Of a stretch of DNA of 64,000 nt, positions 8,008-16,772 are shown piece by piece. The notes under the pieces are model-generated. The model worked only from the letters and a program-made list of their open reading frames with translations, searched no databases and was not told the DNA's origin. The translations under genes were made by a program, and so were the position numbers. Origin of the DNA: Streptomyces tendae (GTDB taxonomy: Bacteria > Actinomycetota > Actinomycetes > Streptomycetales > Streptomycetaceae); assembly GCF_014650435.1 (NCBI RefSeq), contig NZ_BMUY01000015.1, forward strand, positions 124,001 to 188,000, written 5' to 3'. The stretch's first letter is position 1. Each line of letters begins with the position of its first letter.

Positions 8008-9354
8008 TCACGCGCCCCGCAGGTCCCACACCCGGCGGATCTTGCCGAGCGAGCGCTCCAGGCTCTCCGGCTCGACGACCTCCACCTCCACGGTCACGCC
8101 CACACCGTCCTTGACGCCCTGCGAGATCGCCCTCGCGGCGGCCTCGCGCTGCCCGGGACCCGCGTCGGGCCGGGCCTCGACGCGCACCGTCATGTGGTCC
8201 ATGCGGCCGCGTTCGGTGAGCCGGATCTGGAAGTGCGGGGCGACGCCCGGGGTGCGCAGCACGATCTCCTCGACCTGGGTGGGGAAGACGTTCACCCCGC
8301 GCAGGATGATCATGTCGTCGCAGCGCCCGGTGACCTTCCGCATCCGCCGGAAGGCGGGACGGGCGGTGCCGGGCAGCAGCCGGGTCAGATCGCGCGTGCG
8401 GTAGCGGATCACCGGGAGTGCCTCCTTGGTGAGGGAGGTGAAGACGATCTCGCCCTCCTCGCCCTCGGGCAGCACGGCGTCCGTCAGCGGGTCCACCACC
8501 TCGGGGTAGAAGTGGTCCTCCCAGATGTGCAGTCCGTCCTTGGTCTCCACGCACTCCTGGGCCACGCCCGGGCCGATCACCTCGGACAGGCCGTAGATGT
8601 CGACGGCGTGGATGTCCATGCGCTCCTCGATCTCCCGCCGCATCTCCTCGGTCCACGGCTCCGCGCCGAAGATGCCGACCTTGAGGGAGCTGGTGCGCGG
8701 ATCGACGCCCTGGCGCTCGAACTCGTCGAGCAGGGTGAGCATGTAGGACGGGGTGACCATGATGATCTCGGGCCGGAAGTCCTGGATGATCTGGACCTGA
8801 CGTGCCGTCATGCCGCCGGAGGCGGGGATCACCGTGCAGCCGGCGCGCTCGGCGCCGTAGTGGGCGCCGAGACCGCCGGTGAACAGGCCGTAGCCGTAGG
8901 AGATGTGCACCTTGTGGCCGGGGCGCCCGCCGGCGGCGCGGATCGAACGGGCCACGACGTCCGCCCACCTGGACAGGTCGTTCTCCGTGTACCCGACGAC
9001 GGTGGCGCGGCCCGTGGTGCCGCTGGAGGCGTGCACGCGCCGCACCTCGGACATCGGGACGGCGAACATGCCGAAGGGGTAGGTGTCGCGCAGGTCGGCC
9101 TTGGTGGTGAAGGGAAACCGCGACAGGTCGGCCAGGCTGCGGCAGTCGTCGGGCGTCACACCGGCGGCGTCGAACTTCTTGCGGTACAGCTCCACGTTGT
9201 CGTAGGCGTGCCGCAGGGTCGCGCGCAGCCGGTCCAGCTGGAGCTCGCGGAGCTGCTCGCGGGACAGGCGCTCGGCGTCGTCCAGCAGGTCGTGGGGGAG
9301 GGGCTCGCCCGGTCGGGGCGCCGGGGCCGCCCCGGTCGTCGGCTCGCTGCTCAT
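8008..9354 (-). CDS. paaK: Phenylacetate-CoA ligase
   Basis: 448 residues, the usual PaaK length. The adenylation motif HASSGTTGRATVVGY, the YGLSEVIGPGVA block and the C-terminal hinge with LGKIRRVWD are all present. It activates phenylacetate with ATP and CoA, the first step of the aerobic phenylacetyl-CoA pathway in the cytoplasm. Its ATG overlaps the stop of the paaI-like gene (ATGA), so the two form one transcript divergent from paaABCDE. The later ring-opening and beta-oxidation genes (paaZ, paaF, paaG, paaH, paaJ) are not in the window. Confidence 0.95.
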   Translation of the reverse strand: MSSEPTTGAAPAPRPGEPLPHDLLDDAERLSREQLRELQLDRLRATLRHAYDNVELYRKKFDAAGVTPDDCRSLADLSRFPFTTKADLRDTYPFGMFAVPMSEVRRVHASSGTTGRATVVGYTENDLSRWADVVARSIRAAGGRPGHKVHISYGYGLFTGGLGAHYGAERAGCTVIPASGGMTARQVQIIQDFRPEIIMVTPSYMLTLLDEFERQGVDPRTSSLKVGIFGAEPWTEEMRREIEERMDIHAVDIYGLSEVIGPGVAQECVETKDGLHIWEDHFYPEVVDPLTDAVLPEGEEGEIVFTSLTKEALPVIRYRTRDLTRLLPGTARPAFRRMRKVTGRCDDMIILRGVNVFPTQVEEIVLRTPGVAPHFQIRLTERGRMDHMTVRVEARPDAGPGQREAAARAISQGVKDGVGVTVEVEVVEPESLERSLGKIRRVWDLRGA

Positions 9355-9839
9355 CGCGACTCCTTCGTCGTCGTGCCCGGCGTCTCGCGCGCCGCGTCCC
9401 TGTGCGCGGCGGGGCCGCCCGAGTCGTCGCGCACGCTGCGGCTGCGCCCGCGGAACTCCGCGATCGCCTCGTCGCCGCGCCGCACGCTCACGTCGTAGAT
9501 CCCGCTGCGTCCGTACCGGGCGCGCTCCTCGGCGACGGCCACCAGCACGTCGCCCTCGCGGGCCGGGGCGACGAAGACGATGTCGGCGCCGGCCGCCACG
9601 GTCACGGGACCGTGGCTGTTGCAGGCACAGGCGAAGGCGGTGTCGGCCAGCAGGAACAGGAAACCGCCGTGGGCGATCCGGTGGCCGTTCACCATCGCCG
9701 GGGTCACCGTCATGCGCACCACGGCCCGGCCGGCGCCGTGCTCCACCAGCTCGATGCCGAGCCCCCGGGAGGCATCGTCCGCGGAGAACATCGCCTCCGT
9801 GGGCGTCTGCTCAGTGGCCTGCGACACCGTACCCACCAC
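9351..9839 (-). CDS. paaI: PaaI-type hotdog thioesterase
   Basis: 162 residues with one hotdog fold. HRIAHGGFLFLLADTAFACA is the characteristic PaaI helix, with its HGG and the acidic residue facing the thioester. It hydrolyses stalled ring-hydroxylated phenylacetyl-CoA intermediates and so frees CoA. The GTG start at 9839 follows GGGAG with good spacing. The C-terminal tail overlaps paaK by ATGA. A PaaR-like operator lies 12 bases upstream of the start codon. Confidence 0.92.
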   Translation of the reverse strand: MVGTVSQATEQTPTEAMFSADDASRGLGIELVEHGAGRAVVRMTVTPAMVNGHRIAHGGFLFLLADTAFACACNSHGPVTVAAGADIVFVAPAREGDVLVAVAEERARYGRSGIYDVSVRRGDEAIAEFRGRSRSVRDDSGGPAAHRDAARETPGTTTKESR

Positions 9840-9850
9840 CTTGTCTCCCG

Positions 9851-9865
9851 ACCGACCATTCGGTT
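9851..9865. promoter_or_regulatory. PaaR-like operator, paaI side
   Basis: ACCGACCATTCGGTT has imperfect dyad symmetry and resembles the TetR-type PaaR boxes described for phenylacetate genes. Its complement shares CGAATGGTCGGT with the box at 9971-9989. Confidence 0.7.
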
Positions 9866-9970
9866 AGCGCGCGGCAAGGCCAAGTTATCCAGCCGCGCGG
9901 TGACGCTGTCAAGAGTGTGACCGGCGGGGGTCCGGCTCTTGCCCGGCGTGCGAAAACACGTCACACTGAT

Positions 9971-9989
9971 ACCGAACGAATGGTCGGTT
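9971..9989. promoter_or_regulatory. PaaR-like operator, paaA side
   Basis: ACCGAACGAATGGTCGGTT, 15 bases upstream of the paaA start. It carries the same 12-base core as the first box in opposite orientation, so a single repressor could control both divergent transcripts. No TetR gene lies beside it. Confidence 0.7.
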
Positions 9990-10004
9990 GGGAAGCTGGT
10001 GACG

Positions 10005-10991
10005 ATGACCACGACACACGCCGCCGAGGCGCCGCCCCCGGACGCGCCGGACGGACTGCAGGAGCACTTCGACGCGACGATCGCGCGCGACCAGCGCATC
10101 GAGCCGCGGGACTGGATGCCCGAGGGCTACCGCAGGACGCTGATCCGGCAGATCGCCCAGCACGCGCACTCGGAGATCATCGGCATGCAGCCCGAGGGCG
10201 AGTGGATCACCCGGGCCCCGTCGCTGCGCCGCAAGGCGATCCTGTTCGCCAAGGTCCAGGACGAGGCCGGACACGGGCTGTACCTGTACTCGGCGGCCGA
10301 GACCCTCGGCGCGGACCGCGACGACCTCACCGAGCGGCTGATCGAGGGCCGCCAGAAGTACTCGTCGATCTTCAACTACCCGACCCTGAGCTTCGCCGAC
10401 GTCGGCGTGATCGGCTGGTTCGTGGACGGCGCCGCGATCTGCAACCAGGTGCCGCTGTGCCGCAGCTCCTACGGGCCCTACGCGCGCGCGATGGTGCGCA
10501 TCTGCAAGGAGGAGTCCTTCCACCAGCGGCAGGGCTACGAGCTGCTGATGACGATGATGCGCGGCACCGACGCCCAGCGGGAGATGGTCCAGGACGCGGT
10601 GGACCGCTGGTGGTGGCCGTCGCTGATGATGTTCGGCCCGCCCGACGACGCCTCGCCCAACTCGGCGCGGTCGATGGCCTGGAAGATCAAGCGGCACAGC
10701 AACGACGAGCTGCGGCGCCGCTTCGTCGACATGACCGTCCCGCAGGCCGAGAAGCTCGGCGTCACCCTGCCCGACCCGGAGCTGCGCTGGAACGAGGAGG
10801 CCGGGCACCACGACTTCGGCACCCCCGACTGGGACGAGTTGATGCGCGTCATCAAGGGCGACGGCCCCTGCAACGACCGGCGGATGGAGCGGCGGCGGAC
10901 CGCACACGAGGAGGGCGCCTGGGTGCGCGAGGCGGCCACCGCCCACGCCGCCAAGCAGGCCGCCCGCGCGCAGAAGGGAGCGGCGGCATGA
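10005..10991 (+). CDS. paaA: Phenylacetyl-CoA 1,2-epoxidase subunit PaaA
   Basis: 328 residues from the ATG at 10005, which has GGAAG at good spacing; the frame opens earlier at 9939, but that would place the operator inside the gene. It is the catalytic diiron subunit of the multicomponent epoxidase, with ferritin-like iron motifs around DEAGHGLYLY and EESFHQRQG. It converts phenylacetyl-CoA to the ring-1,2-epoxide using O2 and electrons from PaaE. It is first of the five-gene operon and overlaps paaB by ATGA. Confidence 0.96.
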   Translation: MTTTHAAEAPPPDAPDGLQEHFDATIARDQRIEPRDWMPEGYRRTLIRQIAQHAHSEIIGMQPEGEWITRAPSLRRKAILFAKVQDEAGHGLYLYSAAETLGADRDDLTERLIEGRQKYSSIFNYPTLSFADVGVIGWFVDGAAICNQVPLCRSSYGPYARAMVRICKEESFHQRQGYELLMTMMRGTDAQREMVQDAVDRWWWPSLMMFGPPDDASPNSARSMAWKIKRHSNDELRRRFVDMTVPQAEKLGVTLPDPELRWNEEAGHHDFGTPDWDELMRVIKGDGPCNDRRMERRRTAHEEGAWVREAATAHAAKQAARAQKGAAA

Positions 10992-11299
10992 GCGCCGAGC
11001 AGTCCGGTAAGCCCGGGAAGCAGGGCTGGCCGCTGTACGAGGTGTTCGTGCGCGGCAAGCGCGGCCTCAACCACGTCCACGTCGGCTCGCTGCACGCCGC
11101 CGACGACGCCATGGCCCTCACCCACGCCCGTGACCTCTACACCCGGCGCAACGAGGGCGTGAGCATCTGGGTGGTGCGCTCCGAGCACATCGCGGCCTCC
11201 ACCCGCGACGAGAAGGACCCCTTCTTCGCCCCCAGCGCCGACAAGGTCTACCGCCACCCGACCTTCTACGACATCCCCGACGACGTCCCGCACATCTAG
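10988..11299 (+). CDS. paaB: Epoxidase subunit PaaB
   Basis: 103 residues. The core WPLYEVFVRGKRGLNHVHVG followed by an aspartate-rich turn and YTRRNEGVSIWVV is diagnostic of PaaB, the small subunit that bridges PaaAC dimers. It starts at the ATG in the ATGA overlap with paaA and is followed after nine bases by paaC. Length is slightly above the usual 95 or so because of a short polar N-terminus. Confidence 0.95.
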   Translation: MSAEQSGKPGKQGWPLYEVFVRGKRGLNHVHVGSLHAADDAMALTHARDLYTRRNEGVSIWVVRSEHIAASTRDEKDPFFAPSADKVYRHPTFYDIPDDVPHI

Positions 11300-11308
11300 G
11301 AGCAGGGC

Positions 11309-12136
11309 ATGAGTGACGACCACGTCTACCTCACCCTGGCCGAGGGGCACGAGGACGACACCCGCTGGGCCTACGGCACCGGCTTCGAGGACCCGCTGCA
11401 CGGCGTCGACACCACCGTGCCCGAGGGCGTCGACGCGGGCGCGCTGGCCGCGGACTGCGTGGCGCTGGCCGACGACGCCCTGGTGAGCGCCCAGCGGCTG
11501 GCCGAGTGGGTCACCCGCGCGCCCGAGCTGGAGGAGGAGGTGGCGCTGGCCAACATCGGACTCGACCTGCTCGGCCAGGCCCGCCTGCTGTACTCCCGCG
11601 CCGGCCAGGTGGACGGCACCGGCCGCGACGAGGACGCCTACGCCTACTTCCGGGACACCGACGACTTCCGCAACGTCCGGCTGGCCGAACTCCCCAGCGG
11701 CGACTTCGCGTTCGCGGTCGTGCGGCTGCTGGTGCTCTCCAGCTGGCGGCTGGCCCACTTCCGGCGGCTTCAGGCCCACCCCGACCCGGTGCTCGCGGCG
11801 GTCGCCGCCAAGGGCGTCAAGGAGCTGACGTACCACCGGCAGTACGCCGCCGAGTGGTGCGTGCGCCTGGGCGACGGCACCGACGAGTCGCACCGCCGGA
11901 TGCGCGCCGCACTGGACGAGGTCGCCCCCTATCTCGGCGAGCTGCACACGGCGTACGACGTGCGGGACGAGGTGGCCGACGACCTGCGCCAGGTCACTCG
12001 GGCGGCGGGACTGACCCTGCCCGTGTACCGTCCGCTGCCCGGCTCCGGTCGCGCCGGCGAGCACACCGAACACCTCGCACCGCTCCTGACCGAGCTGCAG
12101 GGCATCGCCCGCGCCCACCCGGAGGCGACATGGTGA
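11309..12136 (+). CDS. paaC: Epoxidase subunit PaaC
   Basis: 275 residues, the structural ferritin-like partner of PaaA. The helices EEEVALANIGLDLLGQARLL and GVKELTYHRQYAAEW are family hallmarks. It scaffolds the catalytic subunit and lacks a complete diiron site in the known family. AGGAG precedes the ATG at 11309. The gene overlaps paaD by seven bases. Confidence 0.95.
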   Translation: MSDDHVYLTLAEGHEDDTRWAYGTGFEDPLHGVDTTVPEGVDAGALAADCVALADDALVSAQRLAEWVTRAPELEEEVALANIGLDLLGQARLLYSRAGQVDGTGRDEDAYAYFRDTDDFRNVRLAELPSGDFAFAVVRLLVLSSWRLAHFRRLQAHPDPVLAAVAAKGVKELTYHRQYAAEWCVRLGDGTDESHRRMRAALDEVAPYLGELHTAYDVRDEVADDLRQVTRAAGLTLPVYRPLPGSGRAGEHTEHLAPLLTELQGIARAHPEATW

Positions 12137-12645
12137 CCCCGATCCCCGCACTCCTGGACGCCCGCCGCGCCCGGCACGTCGCCGAGCAGGTGCCCGACCC
12201 CGAGCTGCCCATGCTGACCCTCGCCGACCTCGGCGTCCTGCGCGACGTCCGGGTCGGCGGGGACGGCACCGTGGTCGCCAGCCTGACGCCCACCTACTCG
12301 GGCTGCCCGGCCATGGCCGAGATGCGCGCGGACGTCGCCGCGCGGCTGCGGGAGGCGGGATATCCGCGCGTGGAGATCCGCACCGTCCTGGACCCGCCGT
12401 GGACCAGCGACTGGATCACCGAGGCGGGCCGCCACAAGCTCGCCGAGCACGGCATCGCCCCGCCCGGCGCCGCACCCCGCGGCCCCGTCTCCCTGGTCCT
12501 GTCGCCCACCCGGCCCGCGGTGCCCTGCCCCCGCTGTGGCTCGGCCGACACCGAGGAGACCTCCCGCTTCGCCGCCACGTCCTGCAAGGCGCTGTGGCGC
12601 TGCCGGTCCTGCCGCGAGCCGTTCGAGTACGTCAAGGAGATCTGA
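12130..12645 (+). CDS. paaD: PaaD, iron-sulfur maturation factor
   Basis: 171 residues from the ATG at 12130. An N-terminal MIP18/DUF59 domain (VPDPELPMLTLADLGVL, then TPTYSGCPAM) is followed by a C-terminal zinc-ribbon-like segment with CPRC and CRSC pairs. PaaD is needed for activity of the epoxidase, probably in Fe-S delivery to PaaE. It overlaps paaC by seven bases and its TGA shares one base with the paaE ATG, so the operon is tightly coupled. Confidence 0.93.
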   Translation: MVTPIPALLDARRARHVAEQVPDPELPMLTLADLGVLRDVRVGGDGTVVASLTPTYSGCPAMAEMRADVAARLREAGYPRVEIRTVLDPPWTSDWITEAGRHKLAEHGIAPPGAAPRGPVSLVLSPTRPAVPCPRCGSADTEETSRFAATSCKALWRCRSCREPFEYVKEI

Positions 12646-13751
12646 TGGCCCCGACCGCCCCCGTCCCGGCGGCCCCGGTGCGCACCCGCCGCCGGCCCGC
12701 CTTCCACCGTCTGCGCGTCGCGGCCGTCGAGCGGCTCTGCGCGGACGCGGCGGCCGTGAGTTTCGAGATCCCCGACGAGCTGGCCGGGGAGTTCGCCTTC
12801 GCGCCCGGCCAGTCGCTCACCCTGCGGCGCGAGGTGGACGGCCGGGACGAGCGCCGCTCGTACTCGATCTGCGCACCGGCCGGTTCGGCGCCGCGCATCG
12901 GGGTCCGCGTGGTGCCGGGCGGACTGTTCTCGGCGTGGCTGGTCGACGAGGTGCGTCCGGGCGACACCGTGGAGGTGATGGCGCCCACCGGCCTCTTCAC
13001 CCCCGATCTGACCGTCCCCGGCCACCACGTGCTGATCGCGGCCGGTTCGGGCATCACCCCGATGGTGTCCATCGCCGAGTCGGTGCTCGCCGCCGACGAC
13101 CGCTCCACCGTCACCCTCTTCTACGGCAACCGCCGCACGGACACGGTGATGTTCGCCGACGAGCTGGCCGACCTGAAGGACCTCCACCCGACCCGCTTCC
13201 ACCTCGCCCACGTGCTCTCCCGCGAACCCCGCGAGGCCGAGGTGCTCTCCGGCCGCCTGGACGCCGGACGGCTCGCGGCGCTCGTCGGCTCCCTGGTGGA
13301 CGTGGAGCGGGCAGACCACTGGTGGCTGTGCGGACCGCAGGGCATGGTGGCCGACGCCCAGCAGGTCCTGGCCGGCCTCGGCGTCCCGGCGGAGCGCGTC
13401 CACCGGGAGCTGTTCTATGCCGACGACGAGCCCGTGCGGGAGGTGCGCCACGAGGAGAGCGGCCCCGAGGGCCCCGTCAGCGAGGTCACCATCACCCTGG
13501 ACGGCCGTTCGACGACCTCCTCGCTGTCCCGGGAGCGGTCGGTGCTCGACGGGGCCCAGCAGACCCGCCCCGACCTGCCCTTCGCCTGCAAGGGCGGGGT
13601 CTGCGGGACCTGCCGGGCCCTCGTCACCGACGGCAGTGTCGACATGCGCCGCAACTACGCGCTCGAAACCGCCGAGGTCGACGCGGGCTACGTCCTGACC
13701 TGCCAGTCGTACCCGCTCTCCGAGAAGCTGACCGTGGACTACGACAGCTGA
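12645..13751 (+). CDS. paaE: Epoxidase reductase PaaE
   Basis: 368 residues. The FAD domain motif RRSYSICAP is near 70, the NAD(P)H site GSGITPMVS near 130, and a C-terminal plant-type 2Fe-2S ferredoxin domain has CKGGVCGTC and the fourth cysteine in LTCQSYP. It passes electrons from NADPH to PaaA. It is the last gene of paaABCDE, and a weak hairpin follows. Confidence 0.96.
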   Translation: MAPTAPVPAAPVRTRRRPAFHRLRVAAVERLCADAAAVSFEIPDELAGEFAFAPGQSLTLRREVDGRDERRSYSICAPAGSAPRIGVRVVPGGLFSAWLVDEVRPGDTVEVMAPTGLFTPDLTVPGHHVLIAAGSGITPMVSIAESVLAADDRSTVTLFYGNRRTDTVMFADELADLKDLHPTRFHLAHVLSREPREAEVLSGRLDAGRLAALVGSLVDVERADHWWLCGPQGMVADAQQVLAGLGVPAERVHRELFYADDEPVREVRHEESGPEGPVSEVTITLDGRSTTSSLSRERSVLDGAQQTRPDLPFACKGGVCGTCRALVTDGSVDMRRNYALETAEVDAGYVLTCQSYPLSEKLTVDYDS

Positions 13752-13760
13752 CCGGGCGTC

Positions 13761-13780
13761 GGCCCGCCTGTGACCGGGCC
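13761..13780. terminator. Weak hairpin after paaE
   Basis: GGCCCG and CGGGCC flank an eight-base loop between the convergent paaE and lyase-like genes. The stem is only six pairs, so this is tentative. Confidence 0.35.
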
Positions 13781-14997
13781 TAGGCGGGGTTGTCGCCGTG
13801 GGTGAGCGTCTCCCAGGCGACGAAGAGGTTGTTCGTGCCGGAGGGACGGGTGCGCTCGGTGAGCGCCTCGGTGTTGTCCATGGCGAACCCGAGGCGGTTG
13901 TGCAGGGCGTTGTAGCCGACCTCGGTCACCGGGCCCAGGCCGAGGTCGACCTCGCCCCCGCACAGCCAGCTCGGGACGGCCGCCCCCTGCTGGTACTTGG
14001 CCTGGAAGCCGAGCGCGTGCCGCAGCCGCTCGCCGACGTCGGTGCCGTACAGGTCCTGCCCCTGGATCCGGCTGGTCTCGGCGACGTGCGAGATGGACGA
14101 GATGCCGTACCCGGTGTGGGTGAAGTCCCGGCAGGTCTCCTGGGTGAGGCCGGTGACGAAAGTGGACTGGCCCTGCCAGTACTTGACGATCTTGTCCCGG
14201 GTGTCGAGGTGCTGGCTCGGCACGGTCTTCGGGAGCTCTCCGTCGGAGTTCAGGTACACGTACGCGGCCGTGCGGGTGCGGAACCTGGCCATGGCCTTGT
14301 CGTAGGACGCCTTGTCCTCCAGGAAGACGGAGATGCCGACGGCGGCCTCCGTCATCGTCAGCTCCCAGTTGCCGTTGGAGTTGGAGCCGTTGATGATCTC
14401 GGGCAGGTAGACGTCGCGGAGCATGGTGGCGAAGCGGCCCGAGTTCGTCCAGGTGCCGCCGTACGTGTACTTGATGATCTCGGCGGCCTTGGGCCAGGAC
14501 GACCCGGCCCATCCGGTCTGCAGCGGCGCGTTGCTGTTGGTGTGGTCCCGGAGCACGGCGGACCAGGCGTCCATCAGCTCGATGGACTTGCGGGCGTACC
14601 TCTCGTCCCGGGTGAAGTACCAGGCCAGCGCGTTGGTGTAGGCCGCGATCGCGTCCTCGCGCTCGTCGGTGCAGCCGTAGTTCGGGTTGGAGTAGGAACC
14701 GCACTCGACCACCGCGCGGGGCTTCGGGGTGCGGTTCAGGTCGGCGTACCGGCTCGCCATCATCTGGTCGAAGGCGCCCTTCCAGGGCTGGGCCCCGGCC
14801 TCCACCTTGGCGCGGGCGAAGTCGAGTTGCCCCTGGGAGACGGTGACTCCGGGATGCGTGAACGCGGCCGGTGCGGCGTCGGCGCGACCGGCGGTCGAGC
14901 CGGGACCGGCGAGCAGCGTGCCGACGAGCGCGGCGGTGAGCGTCGCGAGCGGGACGACGCGGGATCTGCGGTGACGGCGCGTGGGAGCAGAGGACAT
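13780..14997 (-). CDS. Secreted alginate-lyase-family protein
   Basis: 405 residues from the ATG at 14997, the start that gives a signal peptide: a basic RRHRRSR stretch, then a hydrophobic core ending near GRADAAPA. The mature part matches the alpha/alpha-barrel alginate lyase family, with NSNGNWELTMTEAAVGISVFLED as the most typical block. The family cleaves uronate polysaccharides by beta-elimination, but the substrate here is unknown. It is exported and stands alone. The divergent region upstream carries GAACG/CGTTC repeats that may be its operator. Confidence 0.75.
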   Translation of the reverse strand: MSSAPTRRHRRSRVVPLATLTAALVGTLLAGPGSTAGRADAAPAAFTHPGVTVSQGQLDFARAKVEAGAQPWKGAFDQMMASRYADLNRTPKPRAVVECGSYSNPNYGCTDEREDAIAAYTNALAWYFTRDERYARKSIELMDAWSAVLRDHTNSNAPLQTGWAGSSWPKAAEIIKYTYGGTWTNSGRFATMLRDVYLPEIINGSNSNGNWELTMTEAAVGISVFLEDKASYDKAMARFRTRTAAYVYLNSDGELPKTVPSQHLDTRDKIVKYWQGQSTFVTGLTQETCRDFTHTGYGISSISHVAETSRIQGQDLYGTDVGERLRHALGFQAKYQQGAAVPSWLCGGEVDLGLGPVTEVGYNALHNRLGFAMDNTEALTERTRPSGTNNLFVAWETLTHGDNPA

Positions 14998-15011
14998 GTG
15001 GGGGGTCCATC

Positions 15012-15051
15012 CGTTCGAGTATATGAACGTTGAGTGTTGTTCTGAACGTTC
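15012..15051. promoter_or_regulatory. GAACG/CGTTC operator-like repeats
   Basis: CGTTC (15012-15016) and GAACG (15025-15029) face each other across GAGTATAT, and an 8-base palindrome GAACGTTC follows at 15044-15051; a further GAACGTT begins at 15025. The cluster lies 15-54 bases upstream of the lyase-like gene, a natural position for a sugar-responsive regulator. The rest of 14998-15262 shows only the ribosome site of the next gene. Confidence 0.5.
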
Positions 15052-15262
15052 GACTGGGCGGTGACGATAGGTAGAGACCAATGGGGCGTCAAGAGGCCAC
15101 GCAGGAACGCGCGGAGTTCCGGGCGGGCGGACTCGGCGAGGCTCGGCGAACACTATGAACGCAACGGCCGAAGGGGTGGCTCCGGATCCGGGGGATTCCT
15201 AACATCCCCGCTCGCAGCGCAACTTCGCGCCGGCCCGCAGCACCACGTACAGGAGCCGCACC

Positions 15263-16726
15263 TTGACCACACCCCCCGCTCCCGCGCACGACACCCGGTC
15301 CACCCACCGCAGAAGCCGCCCTGCGGTGGTGGCCGCCGCGCTCGCCGCCGTCTTCCTCGGCACCCTCGGCAACGTCTCCGCCGCCCCCGCACGGGCGGCC
15401 GAACAGCCGGCGGCCGCGGACTGCCCGCCCGCCCTCGCCGAGAAGGCCACCTGCTACACCGGGCAGGACGCGGACGGCGCCTACTACACGATGGCCGTGC
15501 CCCACCGCTGGAACGGCTCCCTCGTCGTGCACGCGCACGGCGGCCCCGACCTCGGCGACGCCTCTGACCCGGCCCGCAGCACCGAGGACCTGGAACGCTG
15601 GGCGGTGATGGTCGACCAGGGATACGCCTGGGCCGCCTCCTCCTACCGGCGCGGCGGCTACGGGGCCCGCATGGCGGCCGCCGACACCGAGAACGTGCGC
15701 CGCCTGTTCACCGACCGGTTCGGCCGGCCCGAACACACCTACCTGCACGGCCAGTCCTGGGGCGGGAACGTCGCCGCCAAGGTCGCCGAGACCTACGGCA
15801 GGCGCCCCGGCGCCTACGACGGGGTGCTGCTGACCAACGGCGTGCTCGGCGGCGGTTCGCGCGGCTACGACTACCGCGTGGACCTGCGGGTGGTCTACCA
15901 GTACTACTGCCACAACCACCCGCGCCCCACCGAGCCGCAGTACCCGCTGTGGCAGGGCCTGCGCCCCGGCTCCACCATGACGACCGCGGGCCTGCGCGCC
16001 CGCCTCCAGGAGTGCACGGGCTACGCCTCCGAACCGGCGGACCGGACCCGGGCCCAGCAGCGCAACCTCGACGACATCCTCGCCGTCACCGGCATCCCCG
16101 AGCGCACCCTGGAATCCCATCTGCGGTTCGCCACCTTCACGTTCCGGGACATCGTGACCAACCGGCTCGGCGGGCGTAACCCCTGGAGCAACCGGGGGGT
16201 GCGCTACTCGGGTTCGCACGACGACAAGGCGCTGAACGCGGGCGTCGAGCGCTTCTCGGCCGACCCGACCGCACGGCGCGACCTGTCCTGGGACAGCGAC
16301 CTCACCGGCCGGGTCTCCCTGCCCGTCCTCACCCTGCACGCCATCGACGACCCGACGGCGTTCGTGGAGCACGAGGCGGCCTACCGCGCCACGCTCCGCG
16401 GTGCCGGCCGGGACCAGAACCTCGTCCAGACCTTCACACGGGAACACGAGCACAGCTCCCTGAGCGACTCCGAGTACGCCACCTCGATCTCCGCGCTGGA
16501 CTCCTGGGTGCGCACCGGCCGCAGGCCGAGCCCGCGTTCGATCGCCGACTCCTGCGCCGCCTTCGACGCCAGGTACGCGGAGGGCTGCTTCTACGACCCC
16601 GGTTTCCACCCCGCTCCGTACGCCGCCCGGGTGCGGCCCCGGCCGGGCGGTCTCGCCTGGCCCGCCATGACGGCCGCGCAGGAGCGGGCGTGGAGCAGGA
16701 TCGAGGGCGTGGGCATCGCGCCGTAG
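15263..16726 (+). CDS. Secreted alpha/beta hydrolase
   Basis: 487 residues from the TTG at 15263, which follows AGGAG with seven bases between. A twin-arginine-rich N-terminus and a hydrophobic stretch (about 20-45) ending in APARAAEQ form a signal peptide. The nucleophile elbow is GQSWGG, the acid lies in HAIDDPTAF, and the histidine in REHEHSS, giving a complete Ser-Asp-His triad. Several cysteines suggest disulfides in the exported protein. Substrate is unknown; esterase or peptidase-like activity are both possible. Confidence 0.75.
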   Translation: MTTPPAPAHDTRSTHRRSRPAVVAAALAAVFLGTLGNVSAAPARAAEQPAAADCPPALAEKATCYTGQDADGAYYTMAVPHRWNGSLVVHAHGGPDLGDASDPARSTEDLERWAVMVDQGYAWAASSYRRGGYGARMAAADTENVRRLFTDRFGRPEHTYLHGQSWGGNVAAKVAETYGRRPGAYDGVLLTNGVLGGGSRGYDYRVDLRVVYQYYCHNHPRPTEPQYPLWQGLRPGSTMTTAGLRARLQECTGYASEPADRTRAQQRNLDDILAVTGIPERTLESHLRFATFTFRDIVTNRLGGRNPWSNRGVRYSGSHDDKALNAGVERFSADPTARRDLSWDSDLTGRVSLPVLTLHAIDDPTAFVEHEAAYRATLRGAGRDQNLVQTFTREHEHSSLSDSEYATSISALDSWVRTGRRPSPRSIADSCAAFDARYAEGCFYDPGFHPAPYAARVRPRPGGLAWPAMTAAQERAWSRIEGVGIAP

Positions 16727-16736
16727 GCAGGGGCCC

Positions 16737-16772
16737 GGCGGAGGGCGGGCGCTGTCCTAGCGGCCCTCCGCC
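16737..16772. terminator. Bidirectional terminator
   Basis: GGCGGAGGGC (16737-16746) pairs with GCCCTCCGCC (16763-16772); the loop holds a second small stem, CGCT/AGCG. The right arm overlaps the 3' end of the convergent kinase gene, so it can stop transcripts from both sides. Confidence 0.75.

Noticed and set aside
6520..9498. Long plus-strand open frame across the monooxygenase and paaK
   Set aside because: Antisense shadow of two clear enzymes; no recognisable motif.
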